Positions 19,946 to 32,400 of a stretch of 64,000 bases of DNA are shown one piece after another; within the stretch, counting starts at the first letter, position 1, and each line of letters starts with the position of its first letter. Location: contig CM022673.1 of assembly GCA_012295275.1 (NCBI GenBank), positions 21,276,413 through 21,340,412 of the forward strand, given 5' to 3'. The notes beneath the pieces are model-generated. The model did no database searches. It saw nothing but the letters and a program-made list of their open reading frames with translations, and was not told where the DNA came from. The DNA is from Chrysomallon squamiferum (taxonomy: Eukaryota; Mollusca; Gastropoda; Neomphalida; Peltospiridae). A program made the translations under genes and the position numbers.

Positions 19946-22900
19946 ATGAATTACAAAATTGCTCTCTCCATTCAAAACCTTTTGATATCTGCTCCAAAAC
20001 TTGAAGTTTGTGCTGTAAGTAATCGTATTTAATTTTAAGGAGACTGATATATATGTTTATTTTTTATTTTTTTTGTTATTGTTGTTGTTTTAATGTAAAA
20101 TAACAGTAACATTTATGATTTAATGTTCATGTTCAACACTTTTCTATATATATATATATATATAGAAACAAAAGTAGCAATGTTAGAAATTTGATTTGAT
20201 TTGTCCTTGTGAATAATGCCCATTAAACTTCAAATCTATCTACAATGGATTAGGTTATAATGATTTTTAAAACATTTGATTTATTTATTTAAAAAAACAA
20301 AAATTAAATACAAATTTAAAGGAAGATTTTTCAAATCCTACTGATATCTATATATATATATTTCTCAGTGTTACTCCCTGGGTCATGAGGTTTTCGTAAT
20401 TTAAATTCTGCATCAAAGCACATGATAACATATTACATACCTTTTAGTTCACAAAAGTTTGTAATCTTTATTTTGTTAAAGGTGGACAATACTACCAAAA
20501 AGATAAGTAGTTGGAATGCACAGTGTTTGACAAGGAAATGTACTGCTTGCATATAACATGATCAGAGTAGGCCAAGATAGACAGAACTTCATATACACCA
20601 AAATTGTTTTAGACATGGCTATAAGTTAAAGGAATGTAAAGGGTATTAGAGAAAAATATTTGAGAAGTGCAGAATTGTAGATCATTATCATGCATTTTAT
20701 TGTAATCTTTTCTTATTTTTTATTTATATATGCTTGTTTTTTATGAATTAATAATCATTTTATTTTATTTTTATTTATTTACTTTTCTCTATTTATTCTA
20801 TTATTATAATTTATTCTTTTATTTCAGTTTTCATGTCTCAGGGTTTTTCAGAAAAGAAACATGACATCCATGTCACAGCAGCTGAATCCTGTTGAGTCAG
20901 TGAGTGAATTGCCCAGTGCTCCTCAGCAGTTAGATCCAGAGGCCTTCAGAAAAGCTGTTCTTCGATCAGGAATTAATTTTTTCTGTGGTGTTCCTGACTC
21001 ACTCTTAAAACGTGAGTTAGAGGACAGCTTAAGTGTGCACATAAATACATATATCTATTATAATCTATTCACACTTAGAAGGAACTAGTTGATGAAGCAT
21101 TTATTTTTAATAAGAGACATTAATATAGTACAGTAAAATCTGCATTCCTTAACCTCCACATACTGATATATTTAATCTTTTGGGCTAATGTAACTCAACT
21201 GATATTATCTTCTATAGACTTCTGTGCAGTTGTGACCCAAAATGTCAGCCCAGACCGTCATGTCATCACTGTCAATGAGGGATCAGCAGTTGCTTTGGCA
21301 ACAGGATATCACCTATCTACTGGGAAATGTGCTATGGTTTACCTTCAGGTATGTAAATTAAAAGAAAATATTAGAAAAAACTTTAGAATTTAAGTTAGTT
21401 TTGTTAAAATTACAACTCAGAATGTAAAATCTAAAGTTTTAGATATATTTGTTTTTCTAACAGATACACCAAATAGAACATTTATGAACTAACTGTCTGA
21501 ATTTTCAGTTAACTGATTTTTTTAAATACATTTTTATGTTCAGAACTACAACTTAAAATAAGTATTTGTAAAATGTCAGAATTCTGGTCTTGGTAACATT
21601 GTGAATCCAATGATGTCACTGGCTTCCTCAGCTGTGTACAGCATTCCAATGTTGTTGTTCATTGGCTGGCGAGGGGAGACTGGAGTTAAAGACGAACCTC
21701 AGCACATAGCTCAAGGGCAGATAACTCCTCAGATGTTAGGTAATTGTGTTTATCCTGGATCTCAGTTATTTTTTCCCTATTTGAAATTTCTTGATTCTCA
21801 AAACACTGATTGTATGAAATAAGTATAAATAATGCAAAAAATATAGCTAAATAGTAACTAATAATTAATTTTCATTACTGCAGTTATTATATGTTTAATA
21901 GTTATGTATTCAAAACAAGATTTTAATACTGAAGTTAACATGATATGGATATAGTTATTGAATAAGAATGCTTTGCTTAACTTTAAGCCATCTGGTTCTT
22001 ATATAAAAATAAATAAAAGAAAACCATGGTTCTATAAAAATAAAACTACAGGTAACTGTGAATGTTACTCAAAAGAGATAAACATTAATATATATTTTAT
22101 GTAACATTATTTCTAGAATTGATGAACATTCCCTGTGAAGTATTGCCACGTGATCTTGAGGAAGCTGAAACTGTAAGTGTTTAGTTAGAAATAAAAATAA
22201 CTTTCTTTTTGCTAAATCACTGTAAAAAAAATGTACTTGTTTTTATCAATTAACTTAAAATATGGTGGACATGCATTTAAATAAAACTGATATAGATTTT
22301 TAAGTTTTCACTTATTTTGTAAAGTATTTCCTTAAGAAAATAGGTCCATATTTAAAGCAAATTGTTTTATTATATTCATTTGTTTTCCAGATCCTGGATA
22401 GGGCTGCTGCCTACATGGCAGAAAAGAAGAGTGCATACAGCATATTGGTGCAGAAAGACACGTTTGTTCCTTTCCAGATGAAGAATAAACAAAATAGGCA
22501 GTAAGTTTTAATACAAACTTTATGTCTACAGAGTTTGTGAGTGTAATGTTTTTCATTTATTAAAAAAAAATAGTAATAATAATAATTAAAAAAGTAATTC
22601 AAGATATTTATTTGAAACATTTTTGTTTTATTTATAGATTTCCAATGACTCGTGAAGAGGCACTGAAAGTAGTTGTTGATGGACTGAGAAATGATGACAT
22701 CATTGTCAGCTCTACTGGAATGTTATCAAGGGAACTCTTTGAATACAGGTTTGTTTAATAACTGCTTCTGTTTTAAGTTCTATTTTTAAAATATTTTTTG
22801 TTTAAAATAAACTAATTATGTTTGTCAGTACTACTTGATATTTATGTCAGTTTTACAGTTTTTTATTTCATTTATTATTTTGTATGTATCGTATGTAAAA

Positions 22901-23919
22901 AGATTAAGTGTTTTAGTCCAGTCTAGCATACAAAAGAAACATTGTTTCAACAGTATGAATACAAATAAAATACTAAACTGTATGTAAATGTTAAGACTTT
23001 TTATCTAAGCCTGTTTGATGAATGTGTTTCTTCCCTTTTATTAATTTGAGTGTTTCCCAGTCTTCTGCCACTTATAATGGCAAAGAATATATACATTTTG
23101 TACTTAAGGAATTTTTAAAATCTTTATATTATTATATTTAATTATTTGTGAGTTCTTATTGCACTGTAGTTTTATAATCCTCAATTTTAATTTTGTTAGC
23201 TTGAAAATATTGCATCTTTTGTCAAGAATGGAATTATTTTGATACCAGATATATCTGTGAATTTTGAAAATGCATTTAGAAAATTCTGATGCTTCATTCA
23301 GATACTGATTCATCAATTTAATAAAATTTAAACATCTTTTATTGTCATAGTCTTCTGTTTCTTGTTGGCAGAATTCAGATGTTTCCAGTTTGTGTTTAGA
23401 AATTATAATATCAGTGTTTGGGCTGGAAAGTCACTAAGCATAGATAAGAAGTACCCACATTTTAGTAATTGTTTGCTTTATTTTACCTCTTAGTTTTGAG
23501 TTTTATAAACTGCATTGCTGAAATTGGTTTGCATGTAGCTTTATTAGCAGTCATCTTGGAGATCTTTTTTGTCTTGTTATTAAATTATTATGACATATAA
23601 GAAAAGAAAATCAGTAATATTAAATTTAGGTTGGTTGGTTTTTTCCAGACTTTAATGAACCCCCAAGTTCCATCATCATAAAGGGAATTTAGAGAAATTA
23701 GTAATAAGGATAATGCTTCTGAATTCCATATTTTATTCATGTCTATTTTTGCTGAGATTGTTTTGGATGGAGTATTTTCTTCTATGTTATTCTGAAGTTG
23801 GCAGTTTATACTATTGATAAAACATGGCATGAACAATATTTTGATCCATCTAGCATGTTCTGACATCTGTTGTAAGTTGTTGTGAATTACAAAACACTGT
23901 TCAATATTTGCAGTTCATT

Positions 23920-23952
<33 letters not shown>

Positions 23953-26900
23953 CACGTTTATAGTATACTTTATTACACATGTTAATACTGATGTTGATAT
24001 TTCAGTCAATTACTGGGTAATAATCCAATTTTGACATTTGTTCTTATTTATAATTATTCACTCAAAACACACCTAAATGTAAACTCCGAGCTGTGCTAGC
24101 ATGTAGGGAAATTAATAGTTGCTAAATTGTAACAAAAAATCTTAAATGAACAAAATTAGAAAGTACTTGTGTGTGATCCACAGCCTGATACTGTCTCTGC
24201 ATACATACTCAAATTGGTTGAAATGCACATCATACAAAGTTCTTACAATTCAAAATAATAGCAAATTATTGGTTTTATTAAATTATGCTACATTCTGAGG
24301 CAGTAAACTTGAGAAACTAAGTTTATAAAATGCAAAAGTATAAATGTATAATAAAAGCCTTTCTTTCTTCAGATCCTTCTCGGAGTGAAGTCTTTAAAAA
24401 TCCAGCAGATATCTGCTATATTATTTTAAATATTTTGAGAAATATCTTATTTTCTTAAAATGGTACACTATATGCAAATCAGGTTTGGGAAAGTATTTAT
24501 TAGAAGATTTGATGGAAGTTTTCTGATTTTCTTTGTCTCTAGTCATGGTTTTATGTAGGCTACCAGCTTAACTAAACAACAAATGAAATCACAAAAAAGA
24601 GAAGATGGAGATGGGTGGATTAATTAGCCTGATCAGTTCATTGATTTTATATGATGGTCTAAATGAATTGAGAATGCTGTAAAAAGAAAAGGATTAAAAG
24701 TCTTACATTAATTTTTCATTCATATGGAACTGCAAAACACCAAACCTGATTTATATATATGATTATATCATTTTGGATTTAATTTTTAAAATATATATAG
24801 CTTTCTGTAAAAGAAGTTTTGTCTGTTCGTTTGTTTAAAAAAGAGAAGGAAAAATATGGGAAAAGCATTTTTCTAAAGTATTGTATCTAACAGATATGTG
24901 CAGATACATGCTGTGGTTTTCTTACAGTATGATGTTATCCTGAGGGCAGTGATGCCATTCTGGATGAACTTGTCTCCAAGCAGAGCAACATTAAGAGGAA
25001 CAGTTAGTTGTTTATTACGTTTCTCTCTGTATTCAATACTCACTAACTATCAACCAAAAATTCTACCTTTAAATTATCAAAATTGGGAGGAAAAGTCATT
25101 GTTTCTTGGTTCATTAAATTATTTGCTGTAAGTGCCTCTCAGTTAAAAAAAAGGTTTAAGCAGTTCAGTGTGTAAGTGTTCAAACGGGTTTTATGGTATG
25201 GTATATTTGAACATTAGCTGTGAAATTTTCATTTATAAGTTTAAACATCATATTCCATCATGCTTGTAAAACCACTAGATCAAAATGAAGACCAATAGTT
25301 TTTTTTTTAACAATTAATGTTGTGTAAGTTGACACCTCTATATTTATATTTAAAACAAAGTTTAAAAAGATTTAAATTCTGCATGCATTTTTATAATTTA
25401 TCAAATAAAAAATATAAACAAAAGCATCAAAATATATTCCCTTACTCTGAGAGAGCATTTTTTTTTAAGGATGATGTTAATATGTTAACAATTGTTTGTA
25501 AAAATTCTCAGGACCAGGATGATGTGGACACTGAACGAAAGTGACAGTGTTCTGCATTTAAGTTCACTGTAAAAACTGAGGAAGAAACACAGGTAAAACC
25601 AGGTTTGTCATTCTCCAGTTTTGCAGGAATGTAAAATAATATAAACAGATTAAATTTACAGGAGTTTTGAGTTTTGTTAAATTTACAGGAAAAGTGTGCT
25701 TTCAAAAATCACAGGAAAAGTGAGTTTGTTTAAATTTACAGAATAACTTTTCTGTTAAATTGTATGGACTGTTGTCCTGCTTATTTACAGAAACAAAAAG
25801 AATTCTGTTTTGAGTTACAGGAAAAGTAACTTTTGCTAATTACAACAAAACTATATGTTAATGAACCCATGTGTGTGTATTTGTATGTTAGAGAGAGAGA
25901 GACTGGTGTAAGAGACTGTTAGAATGAACATTGTCTTTACAAACATATATTTTTTATTCCAGTATGAAATTTTATTTGTTTTTATTTTCATTTATGTTAA
26001 TTCTGCATCAAAATTAAAATATTAACTGCTTGTAATTTATTTATTTATTTATTTTTAAATTGTTTTTATATTGAGTTCTTTTTGATAACCTAAATTAGGT
26101 GAAATGTTTCTTTTTTGGAAGGGTGTGTTTTTTTAATATATATATAAAACAATTATATTTGTTTAGGAAATCATTTTGTATTTAATTTTGATATTTTTCT
26201 GAAACAAATCATTTTACCTCATACATCCTTATGTTATTATTTTTGATAGGAGGGCAGGTGGTATGGGTTTATTTTAATATATCAACAACAATCTAAACAT
26301 AGAATTTTAAAGTTCAGTATATCATCTTAAATGTTGAAAATAATTAATCTGATTTCAATAATGATTTTGTTAAAATGTGTGTTTCACGCAGGGCACAGCA
26401 GGGCAGTGGACACGCTAAAGACTTCCTGACTGTGGGATCAATGGGGCATGCATCATCAATTGCTTTTGGTATTGCCATTCAAAAACCAAACAGAAAGGTA
26501 TGGTTTTATTACAATTCTTATAAAAATTTTTTGTTGTCTCTAATTTGATGTAAATGTTCTGATGTTATATTTGTTTGTCTGTGGTGGTGGTGGTTAATTT
26601 TTTATTTCTGGGTGGTGAGGCTTTTTGTTGTTGTTATTTTATTTATCGGTATTCTTTCTGTAGTACTTTTTTTTTCTTTTTCTTTTTTTAATTCATTTGT
26701 TGGGATTATATTATTTTTTATTTTAAATTATGACTTATTTATTATAAATAAAAATGAATAAATATGGTTACTTTTGCTTGCTTTTTCAGATCATTTTTAG
26801 AGATGTAGTGTTTTATTTATTTATTTTCATCTTTAACTTTCTTTTTTTTCCCTTGAATTCTGTGTATCTGTTACTTCATTGTAAATAAAATGTATTGGAA

Positions 26901-29497
26901 TTTACAGGTATTTTGCTTGGATGGAGATGGTGCTGTTCTCATGCACATGGGAGCCATGGCAACAATTGGCCAAAGCAGTCAAACTAATTTCAAACACATT
27001 GTATTTAACAATGGTGCACATGATTCAGTTGGAGGTCAGCCAACTCTTTCAGCAAATTCTTCATTCTCCTTTGTAAATGTGGCCAGAGCTTGCGGGTACA
27101 AACAGGTACATCATTTATTTTTATTAATTGTTTTATAACAGATGGCTACAATATTACCATTTCATAATTCAATTTTTTCTGCATTAACAGACTTTAATGA
27201 TGTCTGACATTATAATCATTTAAATGCCTTTTTATTAATGAAAATTTGAAATATAATACTGATTCATGCATTGGTTTACCACATTTTGAAAAAAATAAGA
27301 AATCAAGAACAATCAAAGAAGGTTTTTCAAGATGGAAACTAAAATTTACCTTACTGGGAATAATAGTTTAACTGAATTTCAATAAAATTACTGAACTAAG
27401 CTACAGAAATAGAAAAAGTTAATAAATATATAGTCTACTAGAAAACTAACTGTATTAAGAAGAATAACAGTTTTAAAATATTTAATTATGCCTAAATTAA
27501 CCTGTTTATTTATAACATTACCTAACCCAGGAGAAACAGTTAAAACAACTAAATATGTTATTTTTTAATTTTATCTTGAATGGTAGTTCCAAAAAACTGA
27601 AGTGTAATTTAAGGCATTAAAATGATAATAAATGCAAATATTTTTATAACTCCTTTGAAAAGTACTTGGATTAGATGAATGTTTAATAATAATCCAGAAT
27701 GGTTTAATCATTCAAACTGTTATATACTTATCCATACCAAACTTGATTAGTATGGTGGCACTTTCTTAGTGATGAAAACAAAAGGTAATATTAAATATAT
27801 TCTTGAGAAATACAACAAAAACAAAAGACATATAGCTTTCTAGGATTTAACATATTGTAAAGCAGCAAAATGTGCATAGGCCAAAAATCTTTTTTGTGTC
27901 ATAGATTCATCAAAATGGTGTTGTTAAGTGATCTACAAAATGAATTTGTATGAAGATTCCAGAGAAAAATAGCTACTCATTTTACAATAAGCTTCATTAA
28001 TAAATACTGTTAAATACTTTATGTATAAGTTAATGATTTAATCAACAATGTATTTATTATCATAGAACAACCAGTTTTCCCTTTTACGCTAAATACTATA
28101 TACTAAACATCCAGACCATAGCTCTCAAAACACAAATAAAGTATGTCAGTGAAGGGTTTGTATGTGATTTATAAAAATGGGACATGAATTAACTTTTATC
28201 TTTTCATAATGTATAGTAGTTTCAGTGTAGAATTTTACATAGAATCATGGCAACATTTTTACACGTGATATACATTCTAATATTTGCAGTTTTTGAAATA
28301 ATTATTCAGAATCAGTAACATTTCTTTTTAAAATGTGAAAAAGAGTCATAATATGTTGGAAAATGTAAAATCACAGATACTGTTGGTAATAGGAACTGAA
28401 ATTATTTATTAAACAGCTTGACTTGACCATTTTATTTAAAGTTTTTATAATAAATTCACTGAGTAAAAAAGATTATAAACTTAATTTTCTTGGAAATATA
28501 GATGGCACTTAACTTCCCATAATACTCTTAATAGTATATCAAGATATATTTTGGCATTGTAAAATCGTGATCTCTGCACATCTCAACATTCACATTGCCT
28601 CATTGCTCCAACAACAAAAAAATTATCAAAAAAAAGTAATAATAATAATAATCATTTTATTCTTTCAGAATAGTTTTACAGAATTTTATTGATTTTGTTC
28701 ACGTCATGAATATTTACAAGATTTCTGGATGTTTGAACACATTTCATTTCATCAGCAATAAATACACACTCACATATATTGACCTCCTGTTGCCATATAT
28801 AATAAATTGAAATTTGTCAAACTTTTATTATGATACAGCACTTTCAGAATAAACAGATGATATTGATTATGAACCTTGTTTTGTTACACTGACCATGAAA
28901 AATAAAATAACATTTTACTGTATTAGTAAGTGCTTCGAAAATAGTTTAATTTAGTTAAAATGTATTTATTTTCAAGTCATTGTTTTGTCAGTAGCAACAA
29001 GTCATTGTTAATAAAGTATACAATAAAATCAATACATTTACGTAGACAGACATAGATTTTCATATTTTTTTTCATGAAATATTAAAAAAAAGAAAAAACA
29101 GCTGTTGCTCGTCTGTTACATTTACATTTCTGCCTTTTAAATTATATTATGTTAAAAGAAAAATATCAACCTACATGATAATAAGTGTGATATTTTATTG
29201 TTATAGTGATAGAAAGAAATAAAATATTTTATTATTATATGTGTGGAGTACACACAGTCAGTTTTTACTGTTCAGCAGAATGACGATTTTCACAAATAAC
29301 TTTAAAATTTTAATTTCCAGGCATGGACAGCATCAAATATGCAAGAACTTGCCGACTGCATGCAGCAATTACCTAATGCTGAGGGGCCAGTCTTGCTGCA
29401 GATAAATATCAGCCTTGGACACAGGAAAGACTTGGGCCGACCTACACGAACTCCTGTAGAGAACAAAATGGATTTTATGCAGTTCTTAGACAACTAA
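19946..29497 (+). CDS. Phosphonopyruvate decarboxylase (thiamine-diphosphate enzyme), complete, 10 exons
   Basis: The enzyme decarboxylates 3-phosphonopyruvate to phosphonoacetaldehyde and so pulls phosphonate synthesis (for example 2-aminoethylphosphonate) forward after PEP mutase. Exons: 19946-20014, 20828-21011, 21218-21348, 21580-21739, 22117-22172, 22391-22500, 22638-22748, 26392-26497, 26908-27105, 29321-29497 (TAA). Phases close to 433 residues. GVPDSLLK (77-84) starts the TPP fold. VNEGSAVALATGYHL carries the likely cofactor glutamate (E105). IGWRGE and GVKDEPQH are typical of PPD. The TPP motif GDG (315-317) is followed 25 residues later by NN (343-344), and GGQPT follows. The first about 55 residues precede the bacterial-type start; they are hydrophobic and basic with few acidic residues at the front, compatible with a mitochondrial presequence. 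Met52 (MTSMSQQ) is an alternative start. Intron 7 is 3.6 kb, the last 2.2 kb. Sulfopyruvate decarboxylase is a related alternative, but the IGWRGE...DEPQH block favours PPD. Confidence 0.93.
23922..23952. repeat. poly-T tract in PPD intron 7
   Basis: 31 consecutive T. It could be the poly-A tail of an old retroposed element on the minus strand, but no element body is recognisable beside it. Confidence 0.9.
25651..25830 (+). repeat. degenerate about 27-bp tandem repeat with ttacaggaaaagt core
   Basis: Five to six diverged units with the core t(t)acaggaaaagt lie at about 25655, 25682, 25708, 25735, 25785 and 25815 in PPD intron 7. Several units resemble an acceptor followed closely by a donor (acag...gtgag). 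Confidence 0.6.
27106..29320 (+). other. PPD last intron (2.2 kb)
   Basis: AT-rich sequence with no reading frame or element that I recognise. Bounded by a good donor (caggtaca) and a good acceptor (atttccag). Confidence 0.6.
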
Positions 29498-32400
29498 CTG
29501 TGAAAACATTTTAGAATAATGTAGGAACTGTCTTTACAATTTTTTTCAGAAATCAACTTTTCTTTATTTTATTAATTTTTTGTTTTTAAAAATTATTTTT
29601 AATTGTTGTATTAGGCTTTTTCCTTTTTGTTTGAGGGTTTTTGCCCTGCTTTTCCTATGCAATATATGGAAAATCATTTCAGTTTGTGTGGAATCGAGCA
29701 ATATTCATATTAAAAATGGCAAATTAAATTCAAAATTGATCAGATATCCTACAAAATAATAAAATATCCAAACTGAGCTGTAATATAGATTTGTTATTTT
29801 GCAAGTAGATAATGAATTAATAATGACACAGCATATATTTTCCTAACAAAACCTCATTTCTACTGAACATACTACAAAAGATTTTATCTATTGAAATGTC
29901 TCAAAATGCAGTTATGTACATTGTCCCAAACGTAGCAAAAGAAAAGTTTAGTTTATTTTCACAAGTGGTGTTTTGCTTTTATCTTAAATATTTATATTTT
30001 GGGGTCGAAAATGACATTTATAAAAAATATGTACATATATTGTGAAGTTTCATGAATGTTATTTTATATTAGATTACTTGGTAAAGGTATTGTAAAAACA
30101 TACCCCATTATAATATGTTAATGTATTCTATGAAAAGCCCAAAAGTACTATTTAATATGGAATTCTGTGAAAAGACATACCATTATAACATGCGGTTTTT
30201 TTATTATAAGTTTACATATACTGTTTTTATAATTTAAACTTTTTGTCTCCTTTTATTTGTTTATTTATTTATTTATTTATTTTATTATTTTTATTACATT
30301 TATGAAAGATTTATGAATATGAAGTGCAGTTTTGTGAAAAGCTACACTTTATTCTGTGATTAGTTTTATGAAGTATGAACTGTCAATACATTTTCATATT
30401 TGTATATTATTGTAATATATTTTCAATATTTCCTATGTTATAGTTTCTGTTATAAAAGGTTGCTTTGCAAAATGTATATGCAGTGGTACCTCAAGTTACG
30501 AGTGCTCCATCTTACGAGTTTCCCCGAGTTACGAGCAGCCACCCAGTTAATTTTTTGCTTCGAGTTGCAAGCCAAAATCTGAGTTATGAGCTAGTTGGCA
30601 CAACGAACAACATAACATCTGCCCAGCATCCAAAGTCTCACTCGTTTGTTTCACGTGGTTACCTCGCTGTGGACGCTTCTCTGTTGTGTTACGGTCGCGT
30701 TTTGTGTAGTATTTTGCCAAATTTCCATGGATCCTAAGAAAGGACAGTGCTGAGAAGAAGAAGCAAATGATGTCCATTGAATTAAAGCATGAAATCATAG
30801 AAAAACATGAGCGAGCTGATTTTTACGATATGTACCATACTGAAGCAGAAGGAGTCGATAAAGGCTGTAACTCTAGCCAAAGGCGTTAAAATAATTTCTA
30901 AGCTGCAGGCCTCTGTCCATGAAAAGATGGAGAAACCCTAACCCTGTACACTTTACAAAACCAATTTAATACTTTACATGCTCTTTTATTTTGTTTTTAT
31001 ACAATATTTGTCATTTATACATACATTTTTCTTATTTAAAAACACGTTACAAAAAATTGGTGTGGTTTTGGAGGTCTGGAATGGATTAATAGTATTTCAG
31101 TTAATTTCATTTAGGATAGTGGTATGTTACTTGAAAAACATTTACAGTTTTAATCCACTAATATATTTTAAAAAATGATAATATAATGAGTGAAAAATTG
31201 CATTAAAATGTGTACTATTGCAGTGTGTTATTCTGTGAAAGATAACAGTTAAATAACATTATTCTATATTATGTTACTCTAATAAATGTAAAATATTACA
31301 GTACTATGTTTATTTTATGAACTGTATTTGTATAATAGTTATTCTATGAAATGGAGAACATTGGCGGGTTTTCACAAGATGTAAACGTGATAAATTGTTT
31401 TTTTCATTTAATTTATTAAAATACGAAATAATGTATATCAAAACATTTCAGAAATTTTGATGAATGGTGTTTGAAAAGTATTCAAATTTATATTTACATG
31501 TGTGTGTGTGTGTGTGTGAATGTGTATGTGTGTATGAAATAATTATATACAATTTGTTTACTTAATGTTTGGAATATATATAAAAAATACATAATTTGTC
31601 GTAAATAATTTGTATTATTAATTTAAAGTAATATAAATATAAAATTTTAAGTATATTATATGGATGGTCACAATAATGTTTTCAAATTTTGACCAGACAT
31701 TTGCTTTTATTTGTTGGTGTTTTTTAACTTACATCTAATCAGATACACTGCTGAATTGGTATTTAAGACAAATGTTTGGTTGTTGGGTTTTTTCCACGCT
31801 TGTTATGTTTAGCTTTATAGTTATATAATTAATTTATGTTTAGCTTTGCAAAGGACAGTGGATATTAGAGTTCATTTACAATTAATTTTTATTTATTTAT
31901 TTTTATTTTTTTAATTTGTTTTTTGTTATCTTCCTTAACTGATTAAGTAAGAAATTTTTTAGACTTTTTTCAAATGTGAATAACATTTTAATATAATTTG
32001 ACGTTCACAAGAAACATATATCCACCAGCTTTTTTTGTTATTTCTGTGGAAGGACACTGTCATTGTTTTGCTGAACAATGTTGAAATCTGTCACATAGCT
32101 CTGTCGCATTTCTCATTTCTGTAGCATAACGATTTTCAATATTTTAGATTTTATATATGGTTTTACTGTTCTCTCTTGTCTGGCTTTGTTATTTGGTTTT
32201 GTTTTGTGGTTTTGTTTTTTATTTATTTATTTATATTCTATTGTTTTAGTTTTTTCTTATTCTCTATTTTAGTTTTTATTATAATCATTATTATTATGTA
32301 AGTTCAACATAGACCCCACCTGGATAACGACACAAAAGAAACACTTGTAGATGAAAGAAATTGGCTAGGAAAATTAGGAAGTGGTTTATTGAGAACTGCT

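Larger units (their letters stand above)
22749..26391 (+). other. PPD intron 7 (3.6 kb)
   Basis: No supported exon or gene. It holds a poly-T run (23922-23952), a degenerate tandem repeat (25651-25830), and scattered ORFs (for example 23588-23866 minus and 24898-25131 plus) with no recognisable family. Confidence 0.6.

Noticed and set aside
23588-23866. 92-codon minus-strand ORF in PPD intron 7
   Set aside because: No recognisable domain; intronic and antisense.
24898-25131. 77-codon plus-strand ORF in PPD intron 7, with an acceptor-like sequence inside
   Set aside because: The joined PPD protein is complete without it, and the peptide resembles no part of TPP enzymes.
19946-29497. Bacterial contamination or very recent horizontal transfer of PPD
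   Set aside because: Ten exons with standard splice sites, AT-rich introns like the rest of the window, and animal genes on both sides. An ancient transfer cannot be excluded.
30465-30798. ORFs over the 5' part of the Tigger copy
   Set aside because: They lie in the non-coding leader and terminal repeat of the transposon, in frames other than the transposase relic.
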